Assembly: GCA_022266195.1 (NCBI GenBank)
Contig: WHVY01000001.1
Location: 9,114,001 to 9,178,000 of the forward strand
Length of the DNA stretch: 64,000 nucleotides
Direction of reading: 5' to 3'
Origin: Tetranychus cinnabarinus
Lineage: Eukaryota > Arthropoda > Arachnida > Trombidiformes > Tetranychidae
The notes under the pieces are model-generated. The model saw only the letters and a list, made by a program, of their open reading frames with translations, was not told the DNA's origin and ran no database searches. This document shows, piece after piece, positions 1 to 13,000 of this stretch (its first letter is position 1; every line of letters begins with the position of its first letter). Made by a program: the position numbers and the translations under genes.

Positions 1-330
1 TCTTCGATCGACAATTTTCGATTTAATCGAGGTCAAAGTTGAATCTTGGATCGCCTTTTGTTCAATTATGGAAGCAGAAATTGCGTGAAACTCAATTTCC
101 TGACACAACTTTTGATGGTCAACCAGAAAATGCATTTATTTTGAGTTATAAAATTTTATCTTTTCATTACAACAGGTCAGTTCGATTGTTCAGTTCAACC
201 TTCCCTTTCTGTGATCGTAAAATTACAAGCTGAAAGTTATTATTCATCGATAAAAATTGTTGATACACATCAACGATTAAACAGTTTTCTTGATTTGGCC
301 ACTGGCCTAAAAACTTAGAGTTTCAATATT
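1..330 (+). repeat. Dispersed repeat copy A with coding-like remnant
   Basis: This stretch aligns over about 300 bp, at roughly 75-80% identity by eye, with the reverse complement of 35915-36200. Several blocks are shared in the same order, for example around 240-275 (cgataaaaattgttgatac) and around 95-140. Read on the + strand, the copy is coding-like: it is open from about 39 to 233, and a second frame is open from about 180 to 315. No single long frame survives, and the left edge is cut by the window. The matching frame of the other copy has stops, so this is probably a decayed family member, either a transposable-element piece or a pseudogene. I cannot name the protein family. Confidence 0.5.
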
Positions 331-2244
331 CCGATAATGGTAGCTCGGTTAGAAGTCAATCGCAAATGCTTCGTAATTAAAGCAAACAAAAGGGACTAAT
401 CCACGAGTTAGAGAATACGAAAGGTCGAAATTTTAACACAAAAGTTTAACAATAAGTTGAAAATCAGTACAAAAGAGCTGAAAACAATTACTATGATTTA
501 ATGACGAATTTATTGAATTGAATGAAAAAGAAAGTTAATCAACGCGAACCTAACCTAACCTAACCTGAAACAAAGCGATCGAGACCAATGACCAGTCATT
601 AGATTTTGTTATGGACTAAAATAACATGGCTGAATACCTAATCTGAGCTAATTTATCCTCCAAATTTGTGTGTTGAGTAATCAAGAATCAAATCTGACAA
701 CATAATGCAATAATTTTTTTCTGTTGGATCTTGAATGATCCCAAATTTCAACATAAGAATGATCTCTGAAAATGAACGAAAAAACTCGAGCATAATTTGA
801 TCTAATTTTTTCACCCAAACCCATTCTGCTTAAATCTTTTTTCTCAATTTAACCAACACCGAGTGCGATAATTGAGTTAAGTAAATGAATTGTGATTGTA
901 TTGTCATTTGATACAATTCATTTTTTCCGAACATTTTTTCATTAACAGTTTGTCAATCACTTTCATCAAGAAAATACATAATTAAAGACTTATAGATGGC
1001 ACTGAAAATTTATCTTAACTAATTTATATTTAATTTCATTTAAATCTCAATTATTGCATGTTCAGATTCACACAGCCATTCAATGCCGATAAATGGTGCT
1101 TTATTATATCCTGTAATTGGGTGTTGAAGTGAAGACACACAAATAAGATACATTTAATGTTGACTCTAAATTAGCCTATTAACTCAATTCTCACGTATCA
1201 ATCAAGGTGCAAGATTGATAAGTAAATTGTAGCTACTCGGGACAATTCGTTGTCTTGAACTGTCAACCTTTTTGTGTTGAATCCATTTCTCCAATGCATG
1301 ATGTTTAAATTGTCTTCTGATTTATTCTAGTCACATTGAGCGATTGAGAAACAAGTATCCGTCGACATTGTACCAAATCAATGTTTAAGCCAAAAAGTCG
1401 CGATAATAGTGGCAAGAACCTTGGACTCTGCAATTGTTGAAAATTACTCGATTTAACTCGACTCTGTCTTGTAGAAAAAAAATAGTTTAGCAAATTGCAT
1501 TTAAATAATGATTAAAGTAGCTGAAAGTTAACCCAGAAAAGTTAATAGCTCATTGAATGGTCTCCAATACAGGAATTATTAACTGTAATATTAACTGCAG
1601 CCATATTGGTAAACTTGATGATTCCTCTAATAATGGTGATTAAAATTTCGATCAACCGAAGGACAACCATTTGGCTTCTGATTAACTTGAAATTGCCACC
1701 TTACAAATCTCCTCTTTTCCGTTGATTACCAGGTTGGTGAGTGGACCAGGCGCTTGTATTAATAATAGTGGTTTACCGGATGAAAATTAACGCAACCTTC
1801 ACCGAGAAAAATACATATTATACTGATTAATCAACTGGATCGAAAGATCAGAAATGGAGTAAACAAGAAAAAAATCATGATAACTGTTAATTGGGTAAAT
1901 AGTGAAAGTTGTTTTGGGGAGCACTTATTGCATAAAAGATCAGCTTCTATTGATATAATATGTAACTGTTGCTTAGCTCGAGATTTACCTGATCTTTGTT
2001 GATCTCCTAATCTTAAAAACTAATTATAATCATAATTATAAGGAAAAAAATGGCAAGGGTTAACATTTACAGAATGTTAAGGAAATATTTAGGAGAAGGA
2101 GGTGTTTGTAATGGCAGGAGAGAAGGTGATTTTCAAGTAAAGGTAGAACAATGTTGTAAATAAGTGAAAAAATATACTTACATGAAGGAGTTGACGGTGA
2201 TAATAGTTCGATTGTTTAAATCACTGACACTGAAAATGATCAAC
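331..2244. other. Intergenic region upstream of the Trp/Gly-rich gene
   Basis: Apart from the AACCT tract, I see no gene here. The open frames are short and AT-rich, with no domain signature and no splice partners. The right end should hold the promoter of the gene that starts at 2354. Confidence 0.5.
547..566 (+). repeat. Short interstitial telomere-like repeat, (AACCT)4
   Basis: Four perfect tandem copies of AACCT, the complement of the arthropod telomere unit TTAGG, lie in otherwise unremarkable AT-rich DNA. The tract is too short to be a telomere. It may be a relic of double-strand break repair or chance. Confidence 0.6.
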
Positions 2245-2251
2245 TATAAAA
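2245..2251 (+). promoter_or_regulatory. Putative TATA box (TATAAAA)
   Basis: TATAAAA stands about 105 bp before the start codon at 2354. A start site roughly 30 bp downstream would give a 5' leader of about 75-80 nt, which is plausible for a small, highly expressed secreted-protein gene. The call rests on sequence and position only. Confidence 0.4.
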
Positions 2252-2353
2252 TGACTTGGTTCAACATCGAAATCAAGTAGAAGTGTTTCGACTCTTGTAA
2301 AGACAACAACAAGCAACATTCAATTCAAAGTTAAACTCTTATTCACATCCAAC

Positions 2354-3682
2354 ATGTTCTTTGTTAAGGTGAGCTAAGAAATGAACTGTGATAAGTCAAT
2401 GGTTTATTTTACTTTATTTTATTTTTTGTTTCGTGTGCAAAATTTTCTCTTTCTTTCAAAGTGATTTTCTTTGTGACAATTTATTCTAAATTCAACTTTC
2501 TTTTTGGTTTCCATTACAGTTAACTTTCATCTGTGCTCTCGTCGTTGCCACCGCAATGGCCAATGGTTGGGATAATTGGGGCAAAAATCACTGGGGTGGT
2601 TGGTCTTCTTCTTATGGTCCTTCACCATGGAGCAATGATTATGGATACAAATGGTCAAACAAGAAAGCTTCAGTTTTCCATCACCGAAAAGGCATGTTTT
2701 ATTTATAAACATTATTCTGTGATCAATCGCATTGTTTCCCTGTGATATTAATATTACAACTGTTTAACTGCTTTTCATTCCTGACAATTTGGAGCAAATA
2801 AGTGTTAAGTGTTACCAGTAAACAAAAAGATTAACTCATTTATTGGAAATTTAAGTGTATAAACGTCAAAATTAGCAGTAAATAAGACATTGAACCCACA
2901 ACCAGATTGAGTCAGGATTTCCCTCGCTTCTGGAGATTGCCATTTTGTTTATCGTTCATGTCTTTTCATTTCCAACATTTCCAATAGCAATAATGATTAA
3001 CAGTTGCAATATCGGTGATGGGTCTAAACAGGAAAAGTTGAAATAGAAAAAGATAAATCAGTAAAAGCAAATGAGCGCCAAGACAAAATAGCAATTGATA
3101 CAAATCTATAAAAAGGTTTAATACAGAAATCCGTTTATACAGAGTGGTGATTTAGTTTAGGCACACAAAGGACGTTCATTTGAAAAATTTCATTATCGAT
3201 AGTTTTCCGTAAAATCACGTTCAAAATTGAAAATTGGTTCAATTTTTTGCAGTTATTGGCAAATAAGTCGAAAAAATGGCTGATCATCAGTTTAATTGGT
3301 GAAAATGAGTTGCAATTCTTCGATAAATTGTATATAAGTGTCAATTTAATTGGTATTAACTTTTTTCTAGTCTTCTTGCTCATTTGCTTTGGCCGTTTAG
3401 TCTTTTGCTGTCTTCAACCCAAACCTCTTCACCCAAATATCTTTTCAAGACATTTAAATCTTTGTAAATCAACTTTTAAAATCTAATTTGTCTTTTTCTT
3501 CTATTCACCTGACAGGAACTCCAAGCTGGGGATGGGGACATGACAAGTGGGGACACGGATGGGGACACGATGACAAATGGGGATGGTCCGAACCTAAATG
3601 GGGCGGTAATGATCATTTCGTCTATGGTGTTAAGGTCCATCACGATGTCCCAAAGAAGTGGGGAGGCTGGGGATGGCATTAA
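2354..3682 (+). CDS. Small secreted Trp/Gly/His-rich protein (117 aa, three exons)
   Basis: The exons are 2354-2368, 2520-2691 and 3516-3682. The first 20 residues (MFFVKLTFICALVVATAMAN) are a typical signal peptide, split by intron 1 after codon 5. The mature protein of about 97 residues is rich in Trp, Gly, His, Lys and Asp, with units such as WGWGHDKWGHGWGHDDKWGW in exon 3. There are no cysteines after the signal peptide, so it is not a disulfide-rich peptide. Intron 2 uses a GC donor (AAAAG|GCATGT) with a normal acceptor (GACAG|GAACT). That junction restores the frame exactly (1 nt + 2 nt) and joins two halves of the same composition. AATAAA at 3885-3890 fits a 3' end. Composition suggests a cuticular, silk-like or metal-binding extracellular protein, but I recognise no named family. 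The gene is tail to tail with the phosphatase gene. Confidence 0.8.
2692..3515 (+). other. GC-AG intron of the Trp/Gly-rich gene
   Basis: This 824-bp intron begins GCATGT and ends CACCTGACAG. Retaining it ends the protein four codons into the intron (stop at 2706-2708). No in-frame canonical GT donor in exon 2 joins to the exon-3 frame. Nothing else was recognised inside. Confidence 0.65.
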
Positions 3683-3884
3683 ATGAACCACTTTCCAACC
3701 TGATACCCTTAACCGAAAGTTCTTGGTGAAAGCAGAAAAACCCAAATATTTATTCTCAATTAGGATTAAGCAGTTATCTACTCAAAACTTCATGTCATTT
3801 CGTATTATCTATATATTTTTTCACCCAAAGCAAATTGTAATATTTCATTCTAATCTAATGTAAAATAGTCCATCAAAGTTAAGT

Positions 3885-3890
3885 AATAAA
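3885..3890 (+). promoter_or_regulatory. Poly(A) signal AATAAA for the Trp/Gly-rich gene
   Basis: AATAAA lies about 200 nt after the stop at 3682, within the 323 bp between this stop and the stop of the opposing phosphatase gene (4006). On the opposite strand AATAAA occurs at 3754-3749. The two 3' ends therefore probably overlap. Confidence 0.5.
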
Positions 3891-4005
3891 TTGAGCATTT
3901 GTTTTTTACCGAAAAGAAAAAAGATTTACCCATTTACCAATATTATAATATTACAACATTACAATATGTTTTGCTGATAAAAATATTACATTTTACGAGT
4001 TAAGG

Positions 4006-7000
4006 TTAAGGGTCAAGGGAAAAAGAGGAAAATGATGAAAAGGAAGATGATAATGCTGAAGATGATGAAGAGACAGAAGATGACGAGTCAATGGTAGCAA
4101 TTCCAGGTATAGATGAAGACGAGGATGAAGATGAAGATACCTTTGAAGATGATAGAGAAGATGAGAGGGAAGATGAAAGAGAAGATGATAGAGAAGAGGA
4201 AGCGGATATGGGTGAGGAGGAAGAATCAGGAGTCCGAGAGTCTGTTGAAGGTGTTGCTGGAGGGTTATCAGTAACAACATTATTATTCATGTTAATAGTA
4301 TTGTTATTACTGTTGATGTTATTATGAAAATGTGAGAGATGCGAAGGTGGATGGTCAGAGGATGAAGAAGGTGAAGAAGAGGAAGAAGATGATGAAGACG
4401 AAGAAAGGCAATTGTTGAAGGAACAATGGGAGCCATTTAAATTATTGGCTGGGAAAGCAATTAAAGTTGATCTCGGTGGCTCCATGCACTTCTTATTACT
4501 AGTTCGCAGTCCATTAACGGTTGGTGAATTAAATAATTTAGCCTCAAATCCTAATAATTGGCCCATGAAGTTAAAATTGGGTGAAACAATTCGCCGTCGT
4601 GATTTAACAAACTCATAAGACTCTTCCATCCGTAATTTTTTGGTTGCCATTAAATAAGCCATGCATATTGTTGCTGATCGACTGATTCCAGCTCGACAAT
4701 GAACCAACACCTTACCATTTGATTGCTTGATTGAATCTGTTGAAATGGAAGAGAGAAGATGAAGAAAAGGTTAGAAAATACGATAAATTGAAAAATCCCG
4801 CTGATTCCAATTGGTATTGACAAAGGAAACGCAAATGGATAAATTAAATGGAAACAATGGCAATAATAATTGATTATGTATCAATACATTTCTCTAACTT
4901 TATCAAGTGTTGATGACAAAATTGACGTAAATTGATAATACTATTAATCATGAGAATAGAAGCAAAAAAAAAGTATAAGAATTGATCTGAACAAATGAGA
5001 AAAAAAAGTAACCCAAAGAGAGTGGGAGAAGTAATATGAATTAGATTATCAGTGGGATATTATTTCAGTTCAAGACTGAACTAAATGTTATTAAACAATC
5101 ATTGATTATTCGTGATCAATGTAAGAGTTAATAACTTCAAGTGTAAATGCATTGCAATATTGAGTTAAAATTGGAAAATAAAATTCAATTCAAAGTCGAT
5201 TTATTTTTGTGAGGCAAACAAAAAAAAGCGAAATGACTTTCAAGTAAATATTGTGAAGAATGGCGAGAAAATTGTTGATGAGGATTATGGATGCTCAAGA
5301 TGATAATGATTATTATTGGGAAGATGGAAAATGAAAAAAGAATAGAAATTTCAACTGAAAGTTTCACAAGACACACACACACACACTCACACCACAGGGA
5401 AGTAGACAAGAAATGAGATATAAATATATCTCTATAGATACAAGAGAAGGGGTTAAGCTGAAAATAGTATTGGAAAAAAGTAAGACGAAGATGATAAACA
5501 AGTGGGTGTTTGATTCTTGTTTTTGCTCTTCTCATGATGATATGAATGGATGATGAGGAATCATCAGTTTCATCTATTGGGTCACAGTCCAAGGGTGAAA
5601 TATTCATCATGACTAAATACCGCAAGACCGGAAATGATTATCGACCATGAAGAGTGAGTGAAGAGAGAAAGTTGAGAATGAACAAGAGCATGCGAAAGGA
5701 AGATGAGACCAAATATGAAAGGAGGAGGAGGAGGATGATGATGATCATGGTGGTGGTGGTGAGGGAGTAAGAGTCACAAGTATACAGTTGGAAGAAAGAG
5801 CCAAGAGAAAAGGTAAAAAGACAGAGAATGAAATGTTTTGCTTGAATTGAGTGAGCTTCTGATGGAGACACTTTTGGATCGATAGAGAGGACCTGCTTCA
5901 TCATCATCATTAACATCAACAACATTTTTCTTCCCTCATCATCATCCTTCTCTTTCTTTCCTTTCTCTTTCTCTGCTCATGCTTTTCTCTCAATGAAAAA
6001 CCTTTTTTCATTCATAAATTTACTCTTGCTTCTCTATCGATCCATTAACCTTACAGTTTGTACAAACGAGTAAAAAAGCAATGAAAGGCAAAAAACAACA
6101 ACAAAGTCTTTCTGCTTCATCTTTTACTTTTTCCTTCATCTTTTTACTTCTTTTTTTCAATGTTCAAGATATTCTTTGATATCAATTTATTCTGCTTTTT
6201 TCTGACCACATTTCATTCGCTTCTTCCCCTTAATATGGTTTCACAGGCGAAAGTGAGAGATGAAAGAAACAATCAGATGAAATTCAAGAATCATGTTTAT
6301 GTATTTACTCTTGTAATGATTATCCTTGTTTGGAAAGAAAAAATGTCTGAAATGAGAAAAGTAAAAAAACTGGTTCCTTTTTTGAAACTTGATTTTTTTT
6401 CTCCAAGAATTCAATTCTGAAAGTTCAATTGAAAAATTCAATTTCAATTGTATTTTCTTTCTCTCTTTACTATCTACCTATTTTCAAGTTTAACATTTGA
6501 ATCAATGGGTGTCAAATGTTGATAATTGAAAGTTGATTTTCAATTTAGTTACACTAAGTGACTCTCTGATTCTTGAATAAATGTCAAAATGATTCAAGAT
6601 TAAGGATTACTATAAGCAACCTTAATAACATGATTAACTGAGAAATGGAGCAATTCAGTAATTTGGTAAATTGTGATAAATGGTAATGAAAGGTGTTAGG
6701 GAAAAGCAAAACTTTTGAAAGACACTTTTCAACCCTTTTCCAGTTTTCACTCAACATGTTCATATTGATACACTTTACATTGGCATTAAATGTTTACTCA
6801 AGTATCTAAGTTTGACAATAAGTTGAGTGATAAAAGATGAAGAACCCAAATTTAGCATCGCTTGTTGTTAATTATTTTGAGTGGCTCAGGTTAAATATAA
6901 TAACATGAACAATCTCTTTTTTTGTTTCCTTCAGTTTAATCATAAATATAATAACATTAGTCGGAAAATATGGTGAAAAGTGTGTGCGTTCAGATGATGA

Positions 7001-10000
7001 GATGAAGATAAAACAACATCTCATTAAGGCATTTTTTCTTCTTCTCAACACATTATCATGAGTTTCACTTGAAACTATTTTCTCTCTTCTCTCTCTCTCT
7101 CTAGATGAATAAGTATAGGCCGGAAGCAGTCATGATGATGATAAATTTGTTATAGGGTCAAAGCTGATTGAATCAGTCAGGATAAAGGTAAAAATCAAGT
7201 TGAAATGTTAGTCTGGACAAGTGGTGAAGGTGCAAGTAAAATATGTTATAAGTTGACTTAATTTAGCCAAATGAATCAATTAAAATGAATTAAGGAAATA
7301 ATTGATTGATATTGGTTGGAAAATAAAAGTTCATTTCCTTCAATACTTTTCATGATTCATTTAAATGATTGTCATTTTCAAGATTATCTTTTTTCTGTTT
7401 TCCTGTTGAATATTTTGTTTATCCATTGATCTACATTGTAATTACAGAAGAGCAATCAGAAATGAAATTGACGAAAATTACCTTTTCTTCATTTGACCCA
7501 GTTTTTCTTGTTTTACACATTCATTCATCTCTTTCTCATCATCTTATTTCCTTCAACATTTTCATTCACTAATCGATATTTCTTCTTCTTCTTTCAGGTT
7601 CATCTTCCATTTTGTTTGTTCAAATTTTTGCTTTGCGCCAAATCAAAATTACAAATGTTGATTGAACAGATTTGTTCAGAGCCAACATCAACAATCATTA
7701 TCAGTTAAGCGATCATTTTTTTCTCGTTTTTTTCACTAAACAGATTCTTCTTTAGGTTTAGATCAAGTTCAACAAGTACATTTATCATTCATCATTTGTT
7801 GATGTTAATATTTTAAGTAATAATATATATTAATGGTATGCTTGTTCATCCTTCAACCATTAACATTGATAATTACGATGAAATAAAAGCGAAACAGAAA
7901 TGGCTTCTTCTTCAATATATTGAATACAATCGTGAAGCAAACATTATTATAGATTAATCATGTAATTAAAAACAAGATGCAAGAGCAAAAGAGATAAATA
8001 AACAACATTATTACGGCTATTAAACTGATCATTGATAGTAACATGAGATTCAATGGAGAACATGATGAAACAAAAATTTGAAGCTCAGCTAACTTGATCA
8101 TTTCAATTGTACAACTCATTTTGATTAACCTGAAAAATATGTGAAATGATTAGCATTTTAATTTGAATGAAAATAGTTTGAAAAATAAACTGAGTTCAAG
8201 TTGAATCATGTTTTCATTACAATTTGCAATTTACTCTTGTTACTCAAAATGAACTTTATCGATTGGTTTATCACAGTTGAACTGAGTAACAGACTTTTTC
8301 ATTGATAACTTTTGATACACTAAAATAGTTTCAGAACTGGCCTTGACCTGAATAAAGCTTCTATAGTGAGTATACATGATCAACATGATGGTTAACTGAA
8401 TGACAATAAAGGTGAATGAAGATGGAGAAGAAGATGCAAGAGGAAAGATTTTGTCTCAATTTTCTCGTTCTGCTAATAAAATTAGCATGATCTTGACCTA
8501 AATTGTGTGTTTTTTTTACATTGCAATAAAATAGTAAAGCAAAAAAATTGAAATGAATGGAAACTGTTGTAAATGAAGATTCACGAAATTTGGCAGAAAA
8601 TGGAAAACAGAAGGAAATTGTTTCAATGAATTGTCGCTGAAGAGATGTCAAGAGAATTGGATAGAAAAATTGTGTTAAAAGAAAAGTTGAATCAATTTCA
8701 TTTTCTCATGATTGCTTTGACTAAATCCATAAATAGCTATTCTGTTGATTAGTAATTAAATAACCAGTTAACTTTTGCTTTAATAAAGTGAACCTCCCTT
8801 CCTTTTGATATTATTTACACCATAAACATTGAGTTCATGGTAACAACGTTGAATGTATTTATATTCATTATTGTATAAACATAAAAGTATGCACATGACG
8901 TGGTTGCCAATGAAAAACCGTTGGCTTTTGCACAGGAACCGTTTATCTGGTTGGTTTCAACTAGATGTTCATGTGAGAAGGGAAAGAGATGAGGAAAAGG
9001 CGCAAACAGAGATTTGCTTATAATGAATGGAATCAGCAAAAATGAGTTAATTAGTAAAATAAGTAAACAAAACGATTTGTCCGGTTGTTTGACAACGGAT
9101 ATGATGATAAAAAAACGACGGAAGATGAAGACCAAAAAGCTATCTAAAAAGGTATTTCCGTGGTTATGCGGTTTCCCGGTAAATCACAGACCAAACCCTA
9201 AAAGCACTCTTGAAACACACAGACAAAGTAGGTCAGAAAGAGAGAAAGAAAGAAAGAGAGAGAGAGAGAGTCCGTACTTCCGATTCTCGTCTCTCTCCAT
9301 ATGGTTAAACTTATTGATGACGTTGATTTAAGCGGATAAAAAAGGTTGATGAGAAGCCCAAGGAGTTCGCAACCAACACAAACAACAAACATCACGCTAT
9401 TAGCATTTTATGTGATGACCCTTGGAAGAAGCTCTAAGGGAGAAGAAAGAAAGAGCAACGGAAGTGCTAACCTGGTGGTGGACAGGATAAAACACGGTTA
9501 ATAACCATAAATGTTGTACAATCTGTTGGCTAAATCAAGGCAACAGCAAGTATTCAGTGAGTTTACGAAACGATATTTTAAAGTAATTTGAAATTTGTTG
9601 CAATGGTTTTTATATTACTTGTTATTCATGCTGCAATCAACGTGACATTTAGCGTATTATATCACTAATTTATTATCAAAGGAGTGAAAAATTGAGAGAG
9701 GATGGTTGGTGGAATGATGAAGCTCGGTGAAATTAGTGGGATAAAGGTATTGGTTGACTCGCCCAACATTGAAAATTGTTTGTCACCCTTTCAACGATTG
9801 CTGCTGCTGTTGTTGACATGAACGAGGCAAACAATGTCTGAACAATGTTTGGACTGTTGTTGATGGCCATGTGAATGAACAACAAAAAGGAAAGCTTTCC
9901 TTGTCATATAAACATAAGTTGAAGAGGAAGTCAGTGCAATATGGGCGATGTGTTAATAGGTTTTTCCTGTGTGACCATTTTTTTGCTTCTCACTAACTGT

Positions 10001-13000
10001 TTCAATTTTTAAACATAAATATATTTTTACAAAATGAGTAAACCTTTTAATTGGTTTCAATGCAAGAAGAGGCCAAGTAACAATTAAGGGAAAAAGGAAA
10101 AAGTGATTCAACAAGAAAAGCTATTAATATCAGATTATGGTGAAGATTAGGATTAGAGTATTGGAGTGAAATTAAGGGAATCATTAAAATAAATTAATGG
10201 TTTCAAGAAAAATGGTCAAAGTAAATATTTTACCCTTTGAGTGAGGAAAAGGGTTAAACGTTTCCGATTTTTGAGAGAGAGAGAAAGAGAAAGAGGATGA
10301 GAAATGTCTGAGGCAATTTAGAATGAGAAAGATGAGGATGAAGATAGTTAAGAAGATGAAGAGAAGGAGAAACGGAAGATGGATAACGGCTAGATTTTAG
10401 CCGGATGAGGATGCCCGAGACTCCCAAGGAAATAACGGTTCTCATGGGCGGAAGAGAAGAAAGAAATGTGATGATGATGAGAGAAAGAGATAGATAGATT
10501 GAGGTAGAGAGCGAAGCTGACCACGCGTCGGAAGCGGAAATGTTGATTCTTCACACCGGAAACCATTCGCAATATTTTAACCGACCGTGATTTTTGTCTC
10601 TATTTTTTACCAACTCGTCAGTTAAAAAAGTTATTTCAAGTTTATTGTTGAAACCTATTTTCTGTGCTTCTCTTTGCTCTCTCTTGGTAATATGTGAGAA
10701 TGAGTCAAATTTTGGCAAAAAAAAGACTTCGATGGCGAGTCAATTGAGTGTAGGCCAAGTTAATATTAGACCATGGGAACAAGTAAAAAATAAGGAGCAC
10801 GAATGGGCCAAAGATTGAGCACACATTCACTAAAAGGTACCCATTATTAGCATAAAAAACACAAACGGCTGAAAAAAGAAAGTAATTTGTTTAAAAAAGT
10901 TATCGTTAATAACTTTTTTTTGTTTCAGTCAATGACAATTTCCCAAGTGAAAAGACTTTACAAACGTTCAAAGAATTTGTTTTTTTGCTCAATTTTTGGC
11001 TCATCTTTTCATCTCATTTAACATTCAACAATAATTTTCATTGAGAAATGATACAATTCAAGCTTTCTTTGTTTCATGATTTGTCCATAATTAAGACTGA
11101 ATAGAGTTTAGTATTTTTTTGAAAGAAATCATTTTTTGCTTCTTATTGCCATTATTTAATATTAATTTTGGGGAAAAGAAACTTACCGATAAAATCAATT
11201 GCTTCGTCGAACCATAAGCTAATCTCTTCGGAACTTGAATCCTCAACTGGAATACATTTATAGATAAATGTATCTTCAAAATAGTTGGGACAATTTTGAG
11301 ACACATTCAGTAAAGCCGTGATTCCTAACTTTTCCAAGTTACGTTTACATGAGGCATGATAACCACTCCCAAGATAAAGGTAGGGTAATATTTCTACAGG
11401 TTCACCTTGATCACTTTCACGAGTAACTAAATGAATTGAATTATCCATATAAAGTGGACCATAAATGGTGTTTAATGCTTTGGGTGTTCTCGGCGAGTGA
11501 TTACCCTTATAAAAGCTACCCACGGTGGTTCCATTTTTAACCGTTAACCAGGTTAAATGACCGGCAGACGGACTTTTAATCAGATTAGAGTAGCCTGGTG
11601 AGATAAGGTGTCCATTTCGTGTACAAGAGTTGGGATAACGATGTGCAAATTGTTGATAGCCTCCTACAATAGAGTGAAATAAATGAAAGCAAAATGAATA
11701 ATTGTGTTTCAATCATTTAACCAAAATGGTTTTTTTTCAATCAAATCTTTAGTTTGCTAAGAGAGTCAAAAGAACCAAAAAAAAACTATTGTAACCTTTA
11801 CAGTATTTATGTGCCCTTTTCAAGATGAAAAATGGGCAAAAAAGTGAAGAGAGAAACGCAAAAATTTCTTCTTCTCTCTCTCTCACTCTACCTTTGTTTA
11901 ATCATCATCTTATTACTTTTAAGTGTGTGAGTCTTCAACGCCACATGGCTATGAATGTTGAACAAAAAAAACAGCACACCTTAGACTGTAAGAGGCCCAG
12001 GAACTTGATGTAATCATGATCATCAAGTAACAAGAATCTTAGGAATCCAGATAAACCAGAAAACAGGTAAATGTATAAATATAAAAAATAGGAACAGGAG
12101 CGTGCCCAAAGAAGATAAAAAAGAGAGGATTTTCATTTTAAGCTAAATCTCTTTTTTTTACAGGCTTTACTTTGCTTCATTTAACATGTCTTTTAATGAT
12201 CGGCACTATTGAATAAAAGATACTCTCAATCATTATCATCTCACCATCATCATCATAATGAAAAATGTGGCTCTCTTGCTGAGTGAATGAGAGAGAGAGG
12301 GAGAAAGTAGCTCTTCTACTCTATTTTATGAATGAAAATGTTTATTGTTACAATCAAGCTTATTTTCACGATGGTTAGTTACCTTTTAGCTCTTCTCTCT
12401 TTTCTTTCTCACTCTTTCAGGTAAATGAGTGAGTGAGTAAAATTGAGTAAGTAAAGAAAGAAGAAGAAGGAAAAAGAGACTTTCCTTCTTCTCTTCAAAT
12501 TACAACTTCATTCATAAAATCATCCTGCTTCAAACAGGTTTTTGCTTTGTTTTGTTATTTATTTTTTTTCATTCTTTTCTTTTTTTTCTTAGCACTTTTT
12601 CGTGACATGTTTATCTTCAATCAACATCAATATTAACATCATCATAATCCTTCTCCATGAGTGGTCAGAAAAACTATTGGAATTTCAATTTGCCTTGCAG
12701 CTTTTTTGCTTCTTTTTTCTTCTCTTCTTCTTCTTTTCATTCATTTCAAACCGTTTCTCATGCATAGTAGTAGTAATAGCAGTAGTAGTAGCAGTAATGG
12801 TTGTAGTTATCAATTGAAAGACTCAAGAAAACTGCACGGATTATTTAATTGTTTTTAGTGGAGAAAAGAAGATGAGAATTGTTTTCTCTCTCTCTCTCTC
12901 TCTTCATTAGATGAAAAGTTACATATTTGGAAGGGAAGGAAAAGTGAAAAAATTCATGTCGAGAAAAATGGTAACACAAAAGGAGAAAAAACATGAAACG

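Larger units (their letters stand above)
4737..11186 (-). other. 6.45-kb intron 3 of the MAP-kinase phosphatase gene
   Basis: This intron separates the general-acid half of the catalytic domain from the Cys-loop half. It contains many polypurine/polypyrimidine stretches and microsatellites, for example (AC)8 at 5371-5386, CT at 7089-7102 and GA-rich DNA at 9235-9270. No nested gene was recognised. The longer open frames in it are Phe/Ser/Leu-rich translations of pyrimidine tracts. Confidence 0.7.

Noticed and set aside
4091..4327. Acidic 78-codon open frame on the + strand
   Set aside because: It is the antisense reading of the Ser-rich tail of the MAP-kinase phosphatase, whose frame is supported by domain and splice evidence.
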